Source: Butyriboletus loyo (lineage: Eukaryota > Basidiomycota > Agaricomycetes > Boletales > Boletaceae). Taken from it: 64,000 nucleotides of DNA. Below are positions 34,058-45,000 of the stretch, one piece after another. The translations under genes were made by a program, and so were the position numbers. The notes beneath the pieces were generated by a model that worked only from the letters and a program-made list of their open reading frames with translations, searched no databases and was not told where the DNA came from. Position 1 is the first letter of the stretch. The number at the start of each line of letters is the position of its first letter. The stretch covers positions 1 through 64,000 of the forward strand of contig JBBPSI010000052.1 in the NCBI GenBank assembly GCA_038093515.1, given 5' to 3'.

Positions 34058-34132
34058 TTTTCCGGGGAAAAGCCTCTAGTTTTCAAGTTCTCCCCTTCCA
34101 ATGGATGTGTCGGAGCGAGGGGTCTTGTGGCT
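34058..34132. promoter_or_regulatory. Very short divergent promoter, OTU2/SmgGDS-like
   Basis: Only 75 bp separate the two start codons, if the plus-strand start at 34133 is right. The downstream ATG choice is not certain because an out-of-frame ATG lies at 34101. The genes almost certainly share promoter elements. Confidence 0.45.
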
Positions 34133-37100
34133 ATGCAATCTGAGTGCGATGGTGTAAAGATTCGACAGCTTGTCGTGCAATCTTCTACTGTATTGGATTC
34201 AGAGACACAGTACAAGGACGCAGAGGGTAAAAATTACCAAGAAGCAACGTTCGCTGATGTGTTGTTCCTTGATATCTTGGACAGAATTCAAAACGTGCCC
34301 TAAGTTGTAGACGTACAGCCACTGTCGATCATGGTAACAAACCGTTACAGTCTCTTTCGCCGCTGATTCATCGACCAAAAGCAAGCCCCATACTACATCT
34401 CTTCGATATATGGACACCGCGTTGACCTGCACTGGAAGTGCATCCAAATTGGGCTCAATTTTGGCCGAACTCTCATCCAACCCCAGCGAGGAATCGTGGC
34501 TCAACGTCCAGCTCATTTCCAGACATCTCGCAAACTTGCTGCGCATCAGAAATGGCACAGGTTGGTAGCATATCCTGCCATATTGAAACGACGATATCGA
34601 CCTCATCCCCATAGAGGATAATCACACAGCTCTAGGAGCAAGTTCCTTGCCACAAGATCTCACCTCTCTTCTGTTCAAAGCACTCGACGGATCAGCGGTC
34701 CCAAATGATGCTCGCGCTACCATTGTGCTCGAAATCCTTCGTGTCAGCGCCAACCTATGCGTTGAACATGGTAGGCACAACCGATTCTTCGAGACCACAT
34801 GTGCCATACTTAGTTTACTTCACTCAGACCAAAATAGAGGACAACTGCTGGAGGCGGGTTTTCCGCAGGCAATTGTATCGCTACTTGAAGGTTACACAGA
34901 TCAGCTACCGACTCACCCACAAGTCGACCCTCTACCACTATCCATCTCCCACCTGCAGGTTATCAAGACTGCCGTCGGTTTTCTACTAAACTCATCTCTC
35001 GGTTATGGTATGTCTACACGTTTCCCCGGCGCGATGCACACTGATACATAGTTCATCCATAGAACCAGTCAAGTTCCGACTCATATCTCTCGAAGTCGCT
35101 ATGACACTTGTGCGCTTATTGTCTGCGATATACCCCGCCGGTGCTTGGATGAGAAGTCCAACAAGTTTGTTTCCGGCGGAGTCTTCTAGACTCGATCGTA
35201 TTTCTGATGTAGCGGAGTCTTGGACTCTTCGTGTCATGCTTTCTAATTGGACTTGGCGGCTCATCACCGAACTCAGGGATGATGGTCAGTCCGTGCAGCA
35301 AATCTTACTAGCCCTCGTGTCTGATTGTACCACAGCACATCCGCTTTTTGACACCGATGTCCTCCCTTTCCTCATCCAGCCATTGATTGCTTTCACGCCA
35401 CCATTGCTAACTGCTCCACCCCCTCCAGATTTTGCCCAGCCCTCACAGCTCAGGACATCTCTATTGCACGCCGATTTTGATCTGCTCTCAGAAGTATGTT
35501 CGAACCTCGAGTCTCTCGCACTAGACGTCGAGGATATCCGACTGTCCCTAGCTCGCGGGTTTATATTCCCTGCAGAGCATCTAAACGTACCATGCCTGTC
35601 TGCGATGCTAGACTTCATTGAGCAGGGAAGTTATGCACCACTTTGGTATGTACAACACGAAACAAGTCTGGACGACGGCGAGGTCCGGAGCCAAGAAAAG
35701 GCTTTTGATGACTGTAAGGCTGCTGTGATCAAAGCAGTGGTTGAAGTATCTGGAGAAGAAAAAAACACGGATGTACTTTGTGACGACTCAGAAGAAATAT
35801 ACCCCGGTGGCAGATTCGTTTCTCGTATGGTCAATTGGATTCGCATTTTTGTAACTATGCGCAACCACGGAAACCTTAGGGATGACTTGGTGATATGCGC
35901 GACTCTTGCACTTGGAAACCTGACGAGAAGAGGTGAACGAGATGCCTCTACTTTGATGCGCTGCTGATCATTCGAACTTGCAGAATCCCACGCGACCTTG
36001 TTACTATCGCCGCCACATAACGTCGCTCAGCTACTGTCCTCGGAATCTCTGCTCTCCCCAGAAACGGACCTCAAGTTGAAACATGGAGTGATCGGCCTGC
36101 TCAAACATCTTTCCCAGTCATCTGTCCAATCTGTCTTCAATCGCACAACTCTGGGAAATGCTGGAGTAATCGAGCGTATTGTGACAAGCGGCGTTTGGGA
36201 CGACCGCGGCGATGTTATGGCAGACATTGTACAAGTCAATGCCATCGGCGTCGTAAAGCATCTCTGCAACAATAGTAGTAGGTCTAGTTTACTTATCCAA
36301 CTATTCCTCTTCCTAACGATACATTCAACACAAGTCGACAATTCATTCACCGTTATATTGCCCTCAGATGGCGCAGCCGCCCCAGCGTCAGGACTCTCGC
36401 AGCTTCTTGCCTTGATTAAACGATCCGACACGGTCGCCATTAAGAGCGAAGGTACACGCGTCATCGTCAATCTCATTAAATCACTTTGGTCGAGCGATCC
36501 CGCAATCGAACAACGGGACACAGAAGAGAATCAGACGAGACAACAGAAAAGGGAACGCGCAATACAAGCTCTGGTCACAACGCCATGTGTTGACGCCCTT
36601 GCCGCGCTCGTCGGGAGAAGTGCAAAATATCCAATTCTCATCAATGAGGCCATTGTTGCGCTCAGTCTGCTGAGTACCCATCGGGATGGTGGTAAGTTCG
36701 TCGGGTTCGTATACATCAACATTGTGCTCACTTACGTTAGGCCAATTGGTCTTGCGCACTCTTATTACACCCCTCCCAAATGAGTTAGCACTCCCAGCCC
36801 CGGGTTCTGCAGCGATGTCGACAGTAGCGTCAACCAGCAGCGAGACAGGATCTCCTATTATCACTTCTCCTGCGCGCAGTCGTGCTCCACCTCAGAGACG
36901 TGCTCTCGACCTTCTTCTGAACATCCTTCGTAACGGTAGTAGTGACGGCGCTTCCAGTCCCAGACAACCAGAGTTGACCTCATATCCCGTCGAGCTCCGC
37001 ATCAATATCTGCGCTTTACTCGGACAACTGGGGAAGCGAACAGCTGGAGAGGAATTGGAAACGGTCAAGGATAATACAAGGTCTATCCTGGAGGATCTAT

Positions 37101-37174
37101 CAAAACCAAACTTGACAGGCAAAGAGAATATGCTAGCAACTGCAGCGAAGAAGTCCCTTGATATGTGGACATGA
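34133..37174 (+). CDS. Armadillo-repeat SmgGDS/Rap1GDS-like GTPase regulator
   Basis: Seven exons (34133-34226, 34351-34560, 34615-35007, 35063-35932, 35984-36274, 36335-36691, 36741-37174), 882 residues, all six introns in phase 1. The protein is an all-helical array of armadillo-like repeats, for example LLRIRNG, TIVLEILRVSANLCVEHGRH, LVICATLALGNLTR, LKHGVIGLLKHLSQSS, IKSEGTRVIVNLIKSLW. Phrases such as SANLC and ALGNLTR resemble SmgGDS (RAP1GDS1), which binds prenylated small GTPases and promotes GDP release. Fungal relatives (compare Bem4) affect Rho signalling. No signal peptide or membrane span is present. The assignment is by repeat style and could be a different armadillo protein. The first exon and start are the least secure part. 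Confidence 0.7.
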
Positions 37175-37349
37175 TAAAGGTTGTGTATATGGGCCCTGTA
37201 TTGTGTGTGCTGTGACTGTAGTATTAGTCTTCTTGTTGTAGATCGATTATCACACTCGGGTTGCAAAGTGAGACGCTGACCGGCTATACCGGCAAAACCG
37301 CCCGAGTCCGACGCAGTTGAATCCTACGTTCCCCGAAGTCGTCTCATCC

Positions 37350-38652
37350 ATGGGGTTGAGCAAAATTCAGGTCAATATCTCTCAAGGAATCGCAACCATC
37401 ACCCTCAGTGAGCCACAGCGACTGAATGCATTGTCGGTTAAAGGTTTGCATTGTGCCCTTACTCATAAGCGTGATGATGGCGCTAAGGAGTAAAATCACA
37501 GATTATGATGACTTTGCAAACTCGTTGAGAGAAATTGATAAACGCGACGATGTGGTGGCTACAGTGTGGCAAGGTGAATTGGACTGTTTGCATTGATTCG
37601 GTAGTCCGTTCAGCTGAGCTTGTTCGCTTTCATTGAATAGCCAACGGAAACTGGTTTTGTGCGTGAGTGACTGGCGCTCAAGTTACAGTAATGTCCACTA
37701 TCACGAACATGTCTTGGTTTCGCAGAGGAACTGATGTGAAGCACTCGGAGCCTGTCGAGCCAACAGTCAGGGACCAACTCCGTGCCCGAGTCATTTCATC
37801 AAACACGGATTGCACGAGAGCGGTATGTCACGCTTTGTATAATCAAGGGCTTCCGCTCTCATATCGTCCTAGCTTTACACTCACAGTAAGATTTTGGTTG
37901 GTGCTCTAAACGGGCCTGTGATGGGTAAGTCTATAACTAAACCACGCTGAATGTGTTCCTCTTACGGAGCTATGTAGGCATTGCGGCTGGTAAGTCGACC
38001 TCCCGATGTCTGTTGACTAGTGATACGATGTGCTCCAAGCGTTCTTGGGCAATTTCGACTTCATCTATGCGCTCCCTGAAGCGTGGTTGTATTGTGGGTT
38101 TCCCTTATTGGGTGCGTCCTAGTCTGTAGTTCCTGGGTTTGCAACCAACGTTGTCACAAGGCCTCGTGATTGAGGGTGGGGCGAGCGTCAATTTCATCAA
38201 CCGAAGTAAGTATACGTATGCTTTGGATTCATCCATCGAAGTTCCATTAATCATTCACAGTGGGTCTTGCCAAGGCAAATGAGGTGCTCCTGTTCAACCA
38301 CAAGAAGAACGCGCAAGAGCTACTCGAATGTGGTTTTGTCAAGTGTGTTTGTACTTTATTCGCTCTGGCTGTTCACGATACAATATTTTTCGACAGTAAA
38401 ATATTCCCCTCTCAACCTACCGGGTCATTTCATGCGGCGGTTCAAGAACACCTACTTGGCGAGCTTGATGGTCTGGACCGTTCATCCGTGCTTGCTATCA
38501 AAGCACTCCTCAAAGCCGGGTTGTCGGAGAAGAATAACCCCGATGCTGTCAACCTTCGGGAAAGTTATGCACAAGCGGAAAAAATGGTCACTGGGATACC
38601 CTCTAGACGTTTCGCGATGATTTCACGGAAGGAAATCAAACATAAACTATGA
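37350..38652 (+). CDS. eci1: Peroxisomal delta3,delta2-enoyl-CoA isomerase-like (crotonase fold)
   Basis: Ten exons (37350-37443, 37502-37573, 37641-37662, 37726-37822, 37873-37924, 37978-37989, 38040-38111, 38161-38205, 38261-38342, 38397-38652), 267 residues. Crotonase-fold markers are GIATITLSEPQRLNALS, GNWFCAGTDVK, ILVGALNGPVMGIAA (oxyanion-hole region) and GLVIEGGASVNFINRMGLAK. The C-terminus ends HKL, a plausible peroxisomal targeting signal type 1 like the HRL of yeast Eci1. The enzyme family moves double bonds during beta-oxidation of unsaturated fatty acids. Exon 6 has only 12 nt and encodes the Ile-Ala-Ala of a conserved motif. An alternative is a general enoyl-CoA hydratase. Confidence 0.82.
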
Positions 38653-38978
38653 CAATGTCTGCTAGAGTGGTAGTGCCCCTTGACGATACAACCTTTCTTT
38701 AACATTTGTGGAGCAAGTTTAGTTTTCGGCTCGTCGGGGCCCGGTACATCCCCTTTGGTGCGCCTGCAAAGCTTCTTACCTATATTAAACCCCCATTTGC
38801 TTCCGCGTCAGCGTTCCTAGGGGCGCGAGCCGACGCTATGTTCATGCGTGATGCAAATTTGCTATCGCGAAATACAATCTTTACCGCGTTCTACTTATTC
38901 TCAGCATCCCGACGAGCCGCCCCGATGGAGAACACATAGACACTCTCCATCGCGGGCTAGGAGAGTCGCCACGTATCG
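38653..38978. other. Intergenic, no recognisable gene
   Basis: Only short open frames without family resemblance lie between the isomerase stop and the permease remnant. Some of it may be the eroded N-terminus of the permease. Confidence 0.4.
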
Positions 38979-40500
38979 ATGATTGCCGTGCGTCACTCAG
39001 GCCACCGTATCTTACATGGCTTAAAGCTGGGAGGTGCTATTAGGGTAGGGGTTATCATGGGTTCTGGGACAGCACTCGTTCAAGGCGGACCACTCGGGCT
39101 ATGTCTTGGATACGTATTCGTGGGCCTCGTCTGTTACTTGGTCATGATTGCCCTCGGGAAGATGTCGGCTTTCCTGCTGCACAAGAAAGGTTTATGCGAC
39201 GCGCTTTGTGGATCCTGCGTTTGGCTTTGCTGTTGGCTGGAATTACCTCATGAAATATCTCGTTACCCCAGTTAGTGATATCGATGGTGCTTGCAGTATT
39301 GGACCCGGTCAGTGCCGCTCGTTTGTTTTTCTCGCACGCTCTAACGAATCGGTCGGTCGTCCTTTGCCCTATTAGCTATATCACCTGCAGTGAGCCTGCC
39401 GTTCACCGTGATGAGGAATTCATTCACAGGGATGGGTTATGTTTAAAGCTCTACTTGTCAACCTGCTCGGCGCGCACATCCTTGGGAAAGTAGAATTCTG
39501 GATGAGCAGCCTTAAGAATCCTCTCGCTGGCTGGGTTCACACTCCTGGGTATCGTCACATGGTGGAAACCCATTACATGATCACATTGGATTTGGATACC
39601 CCAAAGGCTCGATGGGTAGTTGTCTGTTCACGACGATCATCTAGCAATGTTCTTGATCACCGCGCTGTTTGCATACTCATCGGGACGAGGTTCATCGGCA
39701 TCACGGTGGGAGACGAAGAACCCGAAGAAGAAGCGATGAAGCAGATGTTCATTCCACATTGGGACCGTGTTCGCGATCAGCTTGATTGTACCCAGCACGA
39801 GTAAGCGCACTCGAGTTGCCGATGGTTCCCAGCCTGGTGCAGCGGCGTCTCCGATTGTCGTTGGTGAGAAGATCGGCTCGTGCAGTCCCTGGATCGCATA
39901 CTTGAATAGGTGCCACGCCTATCAATATCCGTTGCTCAATGATGTCGTGAAACGCAATTATCCTTATCTTTACCTCGAGTGGCGCCAGCTCAGATTTGTA
40001 TCCTGGCCTTGGAAGGAAAGGCTAACCGGATGGGTGTACCGTGGACGTGCCTGTTATCGGTTATGGTGTTCTGTGGCATGGCGTTCCTCGATGCCAGTTC
40101 ATCCAGCGTGCGGGATATCTCTTACCGCGTGATACAGTACTGACCGCGTGCGTAGTTTTCGCATATTTCATGTTTTATCTGCATATGGTGCCGAGTGGCT
40201 ATCGCATACACTCACATGTGGGTTTCGCGCAACCCGTGAGTGCTTCTGACGTTGATGGGCCAACGTGGAACGCTTGAATTCAGTCGGTTTATTAACACCC
40301 TCAAGGCACAGGGTATCTCCCGAGACTCGCTGCCGTACAAAACACCCTTGCCGTTCCTGCTTCGCGTTGGTTTCCACGGGGGCCATCACGCTCTTCAAAG
40401 GCAGGTGGCACACAACGTAAGATGGACCGAGACGGACCTCGTGCAGATTCCTTCGTCACGGCAGTGTATACCAAACCCATGGACTGTGAACGCGTGAACA
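38979..40500 (+). pseudogene. Decayed amino-acid permease (yeast AAT family)
   Basis: Pieces of one permease appear in order but in changing frames. First comes the transmembrane start GVIMGSGTALVQGGPLG and GYVFVGLVCYLVMIALG. After a frame change comes RFVDPAFGFAVGWNYLMKYL, then NLLGAHILGKVEFWMSSLK. Further shifts are followed by a stop-interrupted TKNPKKK piece, VFAISLIVPSTSK, PIVVGEKIG and finally LKAQGISRDSLPYKTP near 40300. At least four frame changes and several stops rule out a simple multi-exon gene. The family transports amino acids across the plasma membrane with about 12 spans. The last ~150 nt, after the YKTP motif, are only loosely recognisable. Confidence 0.82.
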
Positions 40501-41269
40501 TCTGGCGCCAGCGCACATCTTCCGATCTTTGCCTTCTTCCTTCGGTCACAATGTGTATTTTCGAACAAGCCTCATCCCCCCTGAGAAGGTTGGCTTAATA
40601 AGTGGGAAGATTGACGAGGAAGAGCGGCAGCCGAAGAAGAGAGGGAGATTTTGCGGGGAAGCGAAGAAATACTTGGTCAGGTGTCGTAAATGATCATTAA
40701 TCACCGGCAACAGTCAGCAGGCCGGACTTCTAGGGGGGTTACAAATCAGACCAGATGTTGCACGTTCGTGGTACCGCACACGATATTGAAGCGAGTCATT
40801 ATAAGTTAGTGCAAGGCAGTACAAAGGATACAATGACTAAGGGAAGAGAGAATTGTGGAGCTTGTGGTACAGATGCGATTGCGCAGATCCGGGGGACGAG
40901 ATTGCCAACATTAAACGATATAGAGTGCGTGGTAAAAGGGCTTGAAAGGGCTACCAGCATCGCGAGAATCATGTGCTAATGCCCGTATTCGTGGCTAGAA
41001 TCCTGTCTGACGTGGATCGCTGGTGTTGGCGGTTGGAAGTATGGAGAGCGAGGAGAACCTCGGCGTTGTCGTTCGTGCTTAGTACATCACGTATCGACTT
41101 TTCAGCGAGTATACACGTCTGGGGTGGTACGTCAGAGAAGGATGGATGGAAGACATGTAAACGGCGCGACCCACTCTGCTGTAACCCCCGCGCTGAAGGG
41201 GTCGACGAGAGATGGCGATAACATTGTGGATGCTATCGTAGGCGTACCTCCGCCTGGTGAGATCCAATA
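40501..41269. other. Intergenic, no recognisable gene
   Basis: Short frames on both strands, none with convincing similarity. On the minus strand the sequence after the small 41.5 kb gene could contain a further exon (frame at 41170-41260 reads RRYAYDSIHNVIAI), but I cannot support it. Confidence 0.4.
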
Positions 41270-41563
41270 TCAGCAAAGGTTGAGTGCCACGAAACAAAAG
41301 TAAACGGACAAAACGCTCTCGAGTTCGCTGCGGGAGCGAGGTATGATGAACAAGTCTAGGCCAGAGAGATAGCGGTTGAACGCCTGGTAAGAAGCGCATC
41401 CCGCAACGAGAGTTTCGTTGAACGAGGGATGGTCCTGATCCCAAGAGAACCAGTTTTCGCTGTGGAGAGAATGAGAAGGTGAGGGAGGGGTGGCCAAAGG
41501 AACGTACGTTAGATGGGAGTGGGCGATGGCTTCTGAGGTGTGGGGGGCGAGGAAGCGATCCAT
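41270..41563 (-). CDS. Small hypothetical protein with one intron
   Basis: ATG at 41563 (start MDRFLAPHTSEAIAHSHL), intron 41460-41507 with GTACGT donor and CAG acceptor, stop at 41270, 81 residues. A good TATA box (CCTATAAATA on the minus strand) lies about 60 bp upstream of the ATG. No domain is recognised and there is no signal peptide. The second exon (ENWFSWDQDHPSFNETLVAG) has plausible protein composition. A further intron after SELES is possible, so the true protein may be longer. Head-to-head with pirin. Confidence 0.45.
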   Translation of the reverse strand: MDRFLAPHTSEAIAHSHLTYVPLATPPSPSHSLHSENWFSWDQDHPSFNETLVAGCASYQAFNRYLSGLDLFIIPRSRSELESVLSVYFCFVALNLC

Positions 41564-41902
41564 TGGGAGTAGCGAGATGTACTTGGGGGGGAAGGAAGAA
41601 AATGGCGGGGCGAAGTGATATTTATAGGCGGAGATAAATAGTTGATTGGCGCTGTCAGGAAATGGCTGTGGAATCGGGCGTCTTGGGATATTTATTAATG
41701 ACCAGAGAAAACAAGCCGACTTCGGCATCCAGCGATAAACGTTCTTTCCGGCTCGCACGTTCGATGCTGTGCGCTGTGGTGCGGTAAGTCACGTGCAGCC
41801 AGGGTGAGCTTTTCGTTCCTTTTTCGGTCTTCCTTCAGGATATGATGCAAGTAAGCCATTCATCGTATAAAACGTCCACGTCCGAGACATCATTGGCTCA
41901 AG

Positions 41903-43412
41903 ATGGCTGTTTCCCGAAGCGTGATCAAGCAAGTGCCTGCTGTAGAGACAGAAGAAGTTTGCCCAGCTTATCCACTCATCTCCGTCTCCTCATCACCCTT
42001 CCAGGGCGTAGGCGCACGCGTCCGGCGCTCCATCGGGTCTATGAACCTACGCAACTTGACTCCTTTCTTGATGTTAGATCACTTTCATGTCTCAAAAGGC
42101 GCCGTGAGCAACAACCCCTCTTCTTCCCATTCTACCATTGACCCGCAAGGGGGCTATCCAGGGTTTCCCTGATCACCCCCACCGAGGTCAAGCAACCGTT
42201 ACTTACATGCTTGAAGGGTGAGATATGCGTGATAACGTGACACCGTGGCTCACCCTTTATTCGTACAAAGGTCCAGTCGTCACGAGGACTCCGCAGGACA
42301 TGCTGGAACGATTGAGACAGGTGGCGTTCAATGGATGTGTGCTGTGCGTGATCCAGTGTTGTCGTTCTGCCGTCTTCCACACCCTCATTTGCATCGTGCT
42401 TCTATAGGGCAAGGGCATCATACACGCCGAGATGCCAGTACACGCGCCAGGTGTTCCCGAACCACGCGGACTCCAACTCTGGATTGACTTGCCCATGCAG
42501 GTATGTAATGCACGGAATGATTTTCACATGAATTTAATAGGTCCATTCACCCTGTTCTTTGTATACAGTTCAAGATGGTAGTAAGTGACCAGTCGTACTA
42601 GACAGCCCAGTTTCTCCTGCATTTATAATCCCTCCTAGGACCCTTCTTATCAGGAGCTGGGCCCTGCATCGTGCGTCTATCGACGATCCTCCTCGCGTAA
42701 GCTACTGATGTGACATAGCATCCCGGTCGCTTATCCCAATGGCACCGAAGGGTCCATCACCGTCAGGGTGATCAGTGGGAAAAGTCATGGCGTCGAATCC
42801 CCTGTCCGACCACTTGGCGGGTGCTGGTACTTCCACGTAATAATGAAGAGATCAGGGGATCACATATTCCAGGATATCCGTAAGTCGCCACTCCTTTTTG
42901 ATAGGAACACGGCTGAGATAGCTGCTTTAGCCGCTGCTTGGACATCATTCATCTATCGTATGCATTGCCTTTCCGATGGAGTATGGTTACTGATATTGCG
43001 CAATCACAATCAGTCTGGAAGGGCGCCGTTTCCGTCGGAGACGATGGTTCCGTCAACGAGAGCTTCCATACTCTTGTCTTGTCCAACAGAAGTGGAGAGA
43101 CCGGAGTAGGGATTACTGCGACCGAAGATGACACCGAGTTTGTTTTGGTATGTTCTTTCCATCAAAGTCGGATGTTTTCAGTCATGAACGTGCGTCAGGC
43201 TGCGGCTGAACCTCTTGACCAGGCCGTTTTCCAATACGGCCCATTTGTAATGACATCGCGCGAAGAGATACAGAAGACGTTGATAGACTGTAATTATCTA
43301 GCTGGTCCTTCATGTGCACGTTCTGGAAGTTTGCTGACATATCCAACTAGATCAAACTGGCAGGAATGGCTTTGAGAAGGCCCATACATGGCAAAGCAAG
43401 ATAGGTCACTAA
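41903..43412 (+). CDS. Pirin-family cupin protein
   Basis: Eleven exons (41903-42103, 42162-42217, 42271-42343, 42408-42500, 42569-42580, 42639-42670, 42719-42879, 42931-42957, 43014-43147, 43199-43289, 43351-43412), 313 residues. The cupin metal-binding part is clear: LDHFHVSKGA, GFPDHPHRGQATVTYMLEG, then SSRHEDSAGHAGTI and KGIIHAEMP; the His residues of HPHRG and the HAEMP His/Glu bind iron in pirins. The second half carries VISGKSHGVESPVRPL and RNGFEKAHTWQSKIGH at the end. Pirins are iron proteins of nucleus or cytoplasm, some with quercetinase activity and some acting as redox-dependent co-regulators. Exon 5 is a 12-nt micro-exon (Phe-Lys-Met-Val). Confidence 0.92.
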
Positions 43413-43509
43413 ACCAATCCCTGCCGATCAAATATCTGGCGTATCGCAAGACAGCCTTGACAAATCACTGTATCTTTGTGCGGAACCTGAACACAAGTAA
43501 TGCGTTTGT

Positions 43510-44897
43510 TCATTCTTGATCCCTCTCGCCTACGCGCCTCATCTGTTCCCATATATCCCCTTCATCTTCTTCGGCAATTGTGTGCCGATTTTCCGCGGCA
43601 CTTCGATCCCAGACAACTACAGTGGGGACTGTGATCATGTATACTTTATCGGGTGTGGTACCCTTTTCTTCCTGTTGCTTTCCGACCTCGGCAGCAGGCG
43701 GGTATGTGCTATGAATGCGAGTAAAGCGATCCAGAGACACGGACGCGAGCAATGACGGAGCTACAGCCAATGAATTCACAGCGCCGGATATCCCTAGCAA
43801 TTTCTTGGCATCAACAAGGGCATGGGATGCTGCAAAGATGCATACCCTTGTATCCATAACTGACTCTGCCAGCGCGTAAGTCAAGCGCAAACAAATTCGT
43901 TCCTTGATCCGATATGAACGCTTCGCTGAGAATTGGGGTTAATGGTAGATGGAAAATCACTTTTTTTGTACTCACTGTTCCGACAATCCTTTTTCGACCG
44001 TTTTAACACCACCCACCTTGCCAACACCTTTGAAGTCGCTGACAGGTCGCGACCCAGAACGTGTGTCATACCTACGAAGATCGCCAAACCGGGTACCGGC
44101 AAGGATCTGGGGTTGACTCGATGAGCTGGATACTGACATATACGTGAGACAGGTATTATGGACTGGTTGACGTAGCCCTAGATAGTCGTTTGCTACATTC
44201 CTGGCACGCCAGACTTCGCCGGGAAACAATGTCTCCTCTCTTTTTCGTTTCCTGCTGCTTGGGAAAGTCGCAGAACCGTCCGGTCGTGACTCGAAAGCAC
44301 GTTCGGTATTCCAGATTGAGACTTCGACTTCGTCGCCGCCATAAGCAAAGGTCTCTTGGTCGGGTCCCAGCCGCCAGTCCGTAAGCCGCGATGGGAGCGC
44401 GCCGAGTTTATGCGTCGGGTCAACTTCGTCAGTTGTAGAAGTCAGTCGAAGTGCGCCATTAGAGGCGCACGAGTATACAGTACTTTGCAACGAACGTTAA
44501 TTTCTTAACCATTTTTGATTTTTTACCACTCACTTTTGTGTCGATGCCAGACCAACGAAAGAATGGTCCGATTTAAACCTCGTCTCCTTCCATTCGTGAC
44601 GTTGCTCCAGATCATCATCGCCGGTCAATGATGCGAGACGAAGGGTACCATCGGCGTGTGCTGAAGCCAACTTATCTTGAGCATTATTTGTCGCGTTCGA
44701 CTGGTCGATGTGAACGGAGCACGCACCATGGTCGGATCGCTCCTGCTGATGGCTAATTTCTGCACCCCTTGCCTGCGACCAGCTGAAGTGCCATCACGCA
44801 GGGTCTTTAACAGCGACTTGTTCGTTACCGATGCGTCTGGATCGTACGAAACGGATTTTATACTGCCCAGCTCGTCGCCGGTCAGAAATCGAGGCAT
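43510..44897 (-). CDS. nsa1: Ribosome biogenesis WD-repeat protein NSA1/WDR74
   Basis: Exons 44727-44897, 44534-44670, 43976-44482, 43846-43925 and 43510-43793 give 392 residues. It starts MPRFLTGDELGSIKSVSYDP as in Nsa1/WDR74. WD-type strands follow: LASAHADGTLRLASL, DWRLGPDQETFAYGGDEVEV, ILAGTRFGDLRRYDTRSG, NLFALDLRAGRVSYGYKG, SGAVNSLAVAPSLLASVSLD. Nsa1 is a seven-bladed propeller in pre-60S particles and works with Rix7 release factors. A KRKR stretch in the middle may aid nucleolar import. It shares a 103-bp promoter with RMD5 and is convergent with pirin. Confidence 0.88.
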
Positions 44898-45000
44898 TAT
44901 TTTATCGACGTCGTGACGTGACAGAGTGTGAACGTGCTTCACCGCAATTCGAACGTTACAAATCTCTCATTCACCAACAGGTCGATTATCACAACAGACC
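44898..45000. promoter_or_regulatory. Shared 103-bp divergent promoter, NSA1/RMD5
   Basis: Start codons at 44897 (minus) and 45001 (plus) leave 103 bp for both 5' UTRs and promoters. No TATA box is evident. Confidence 0.55.
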
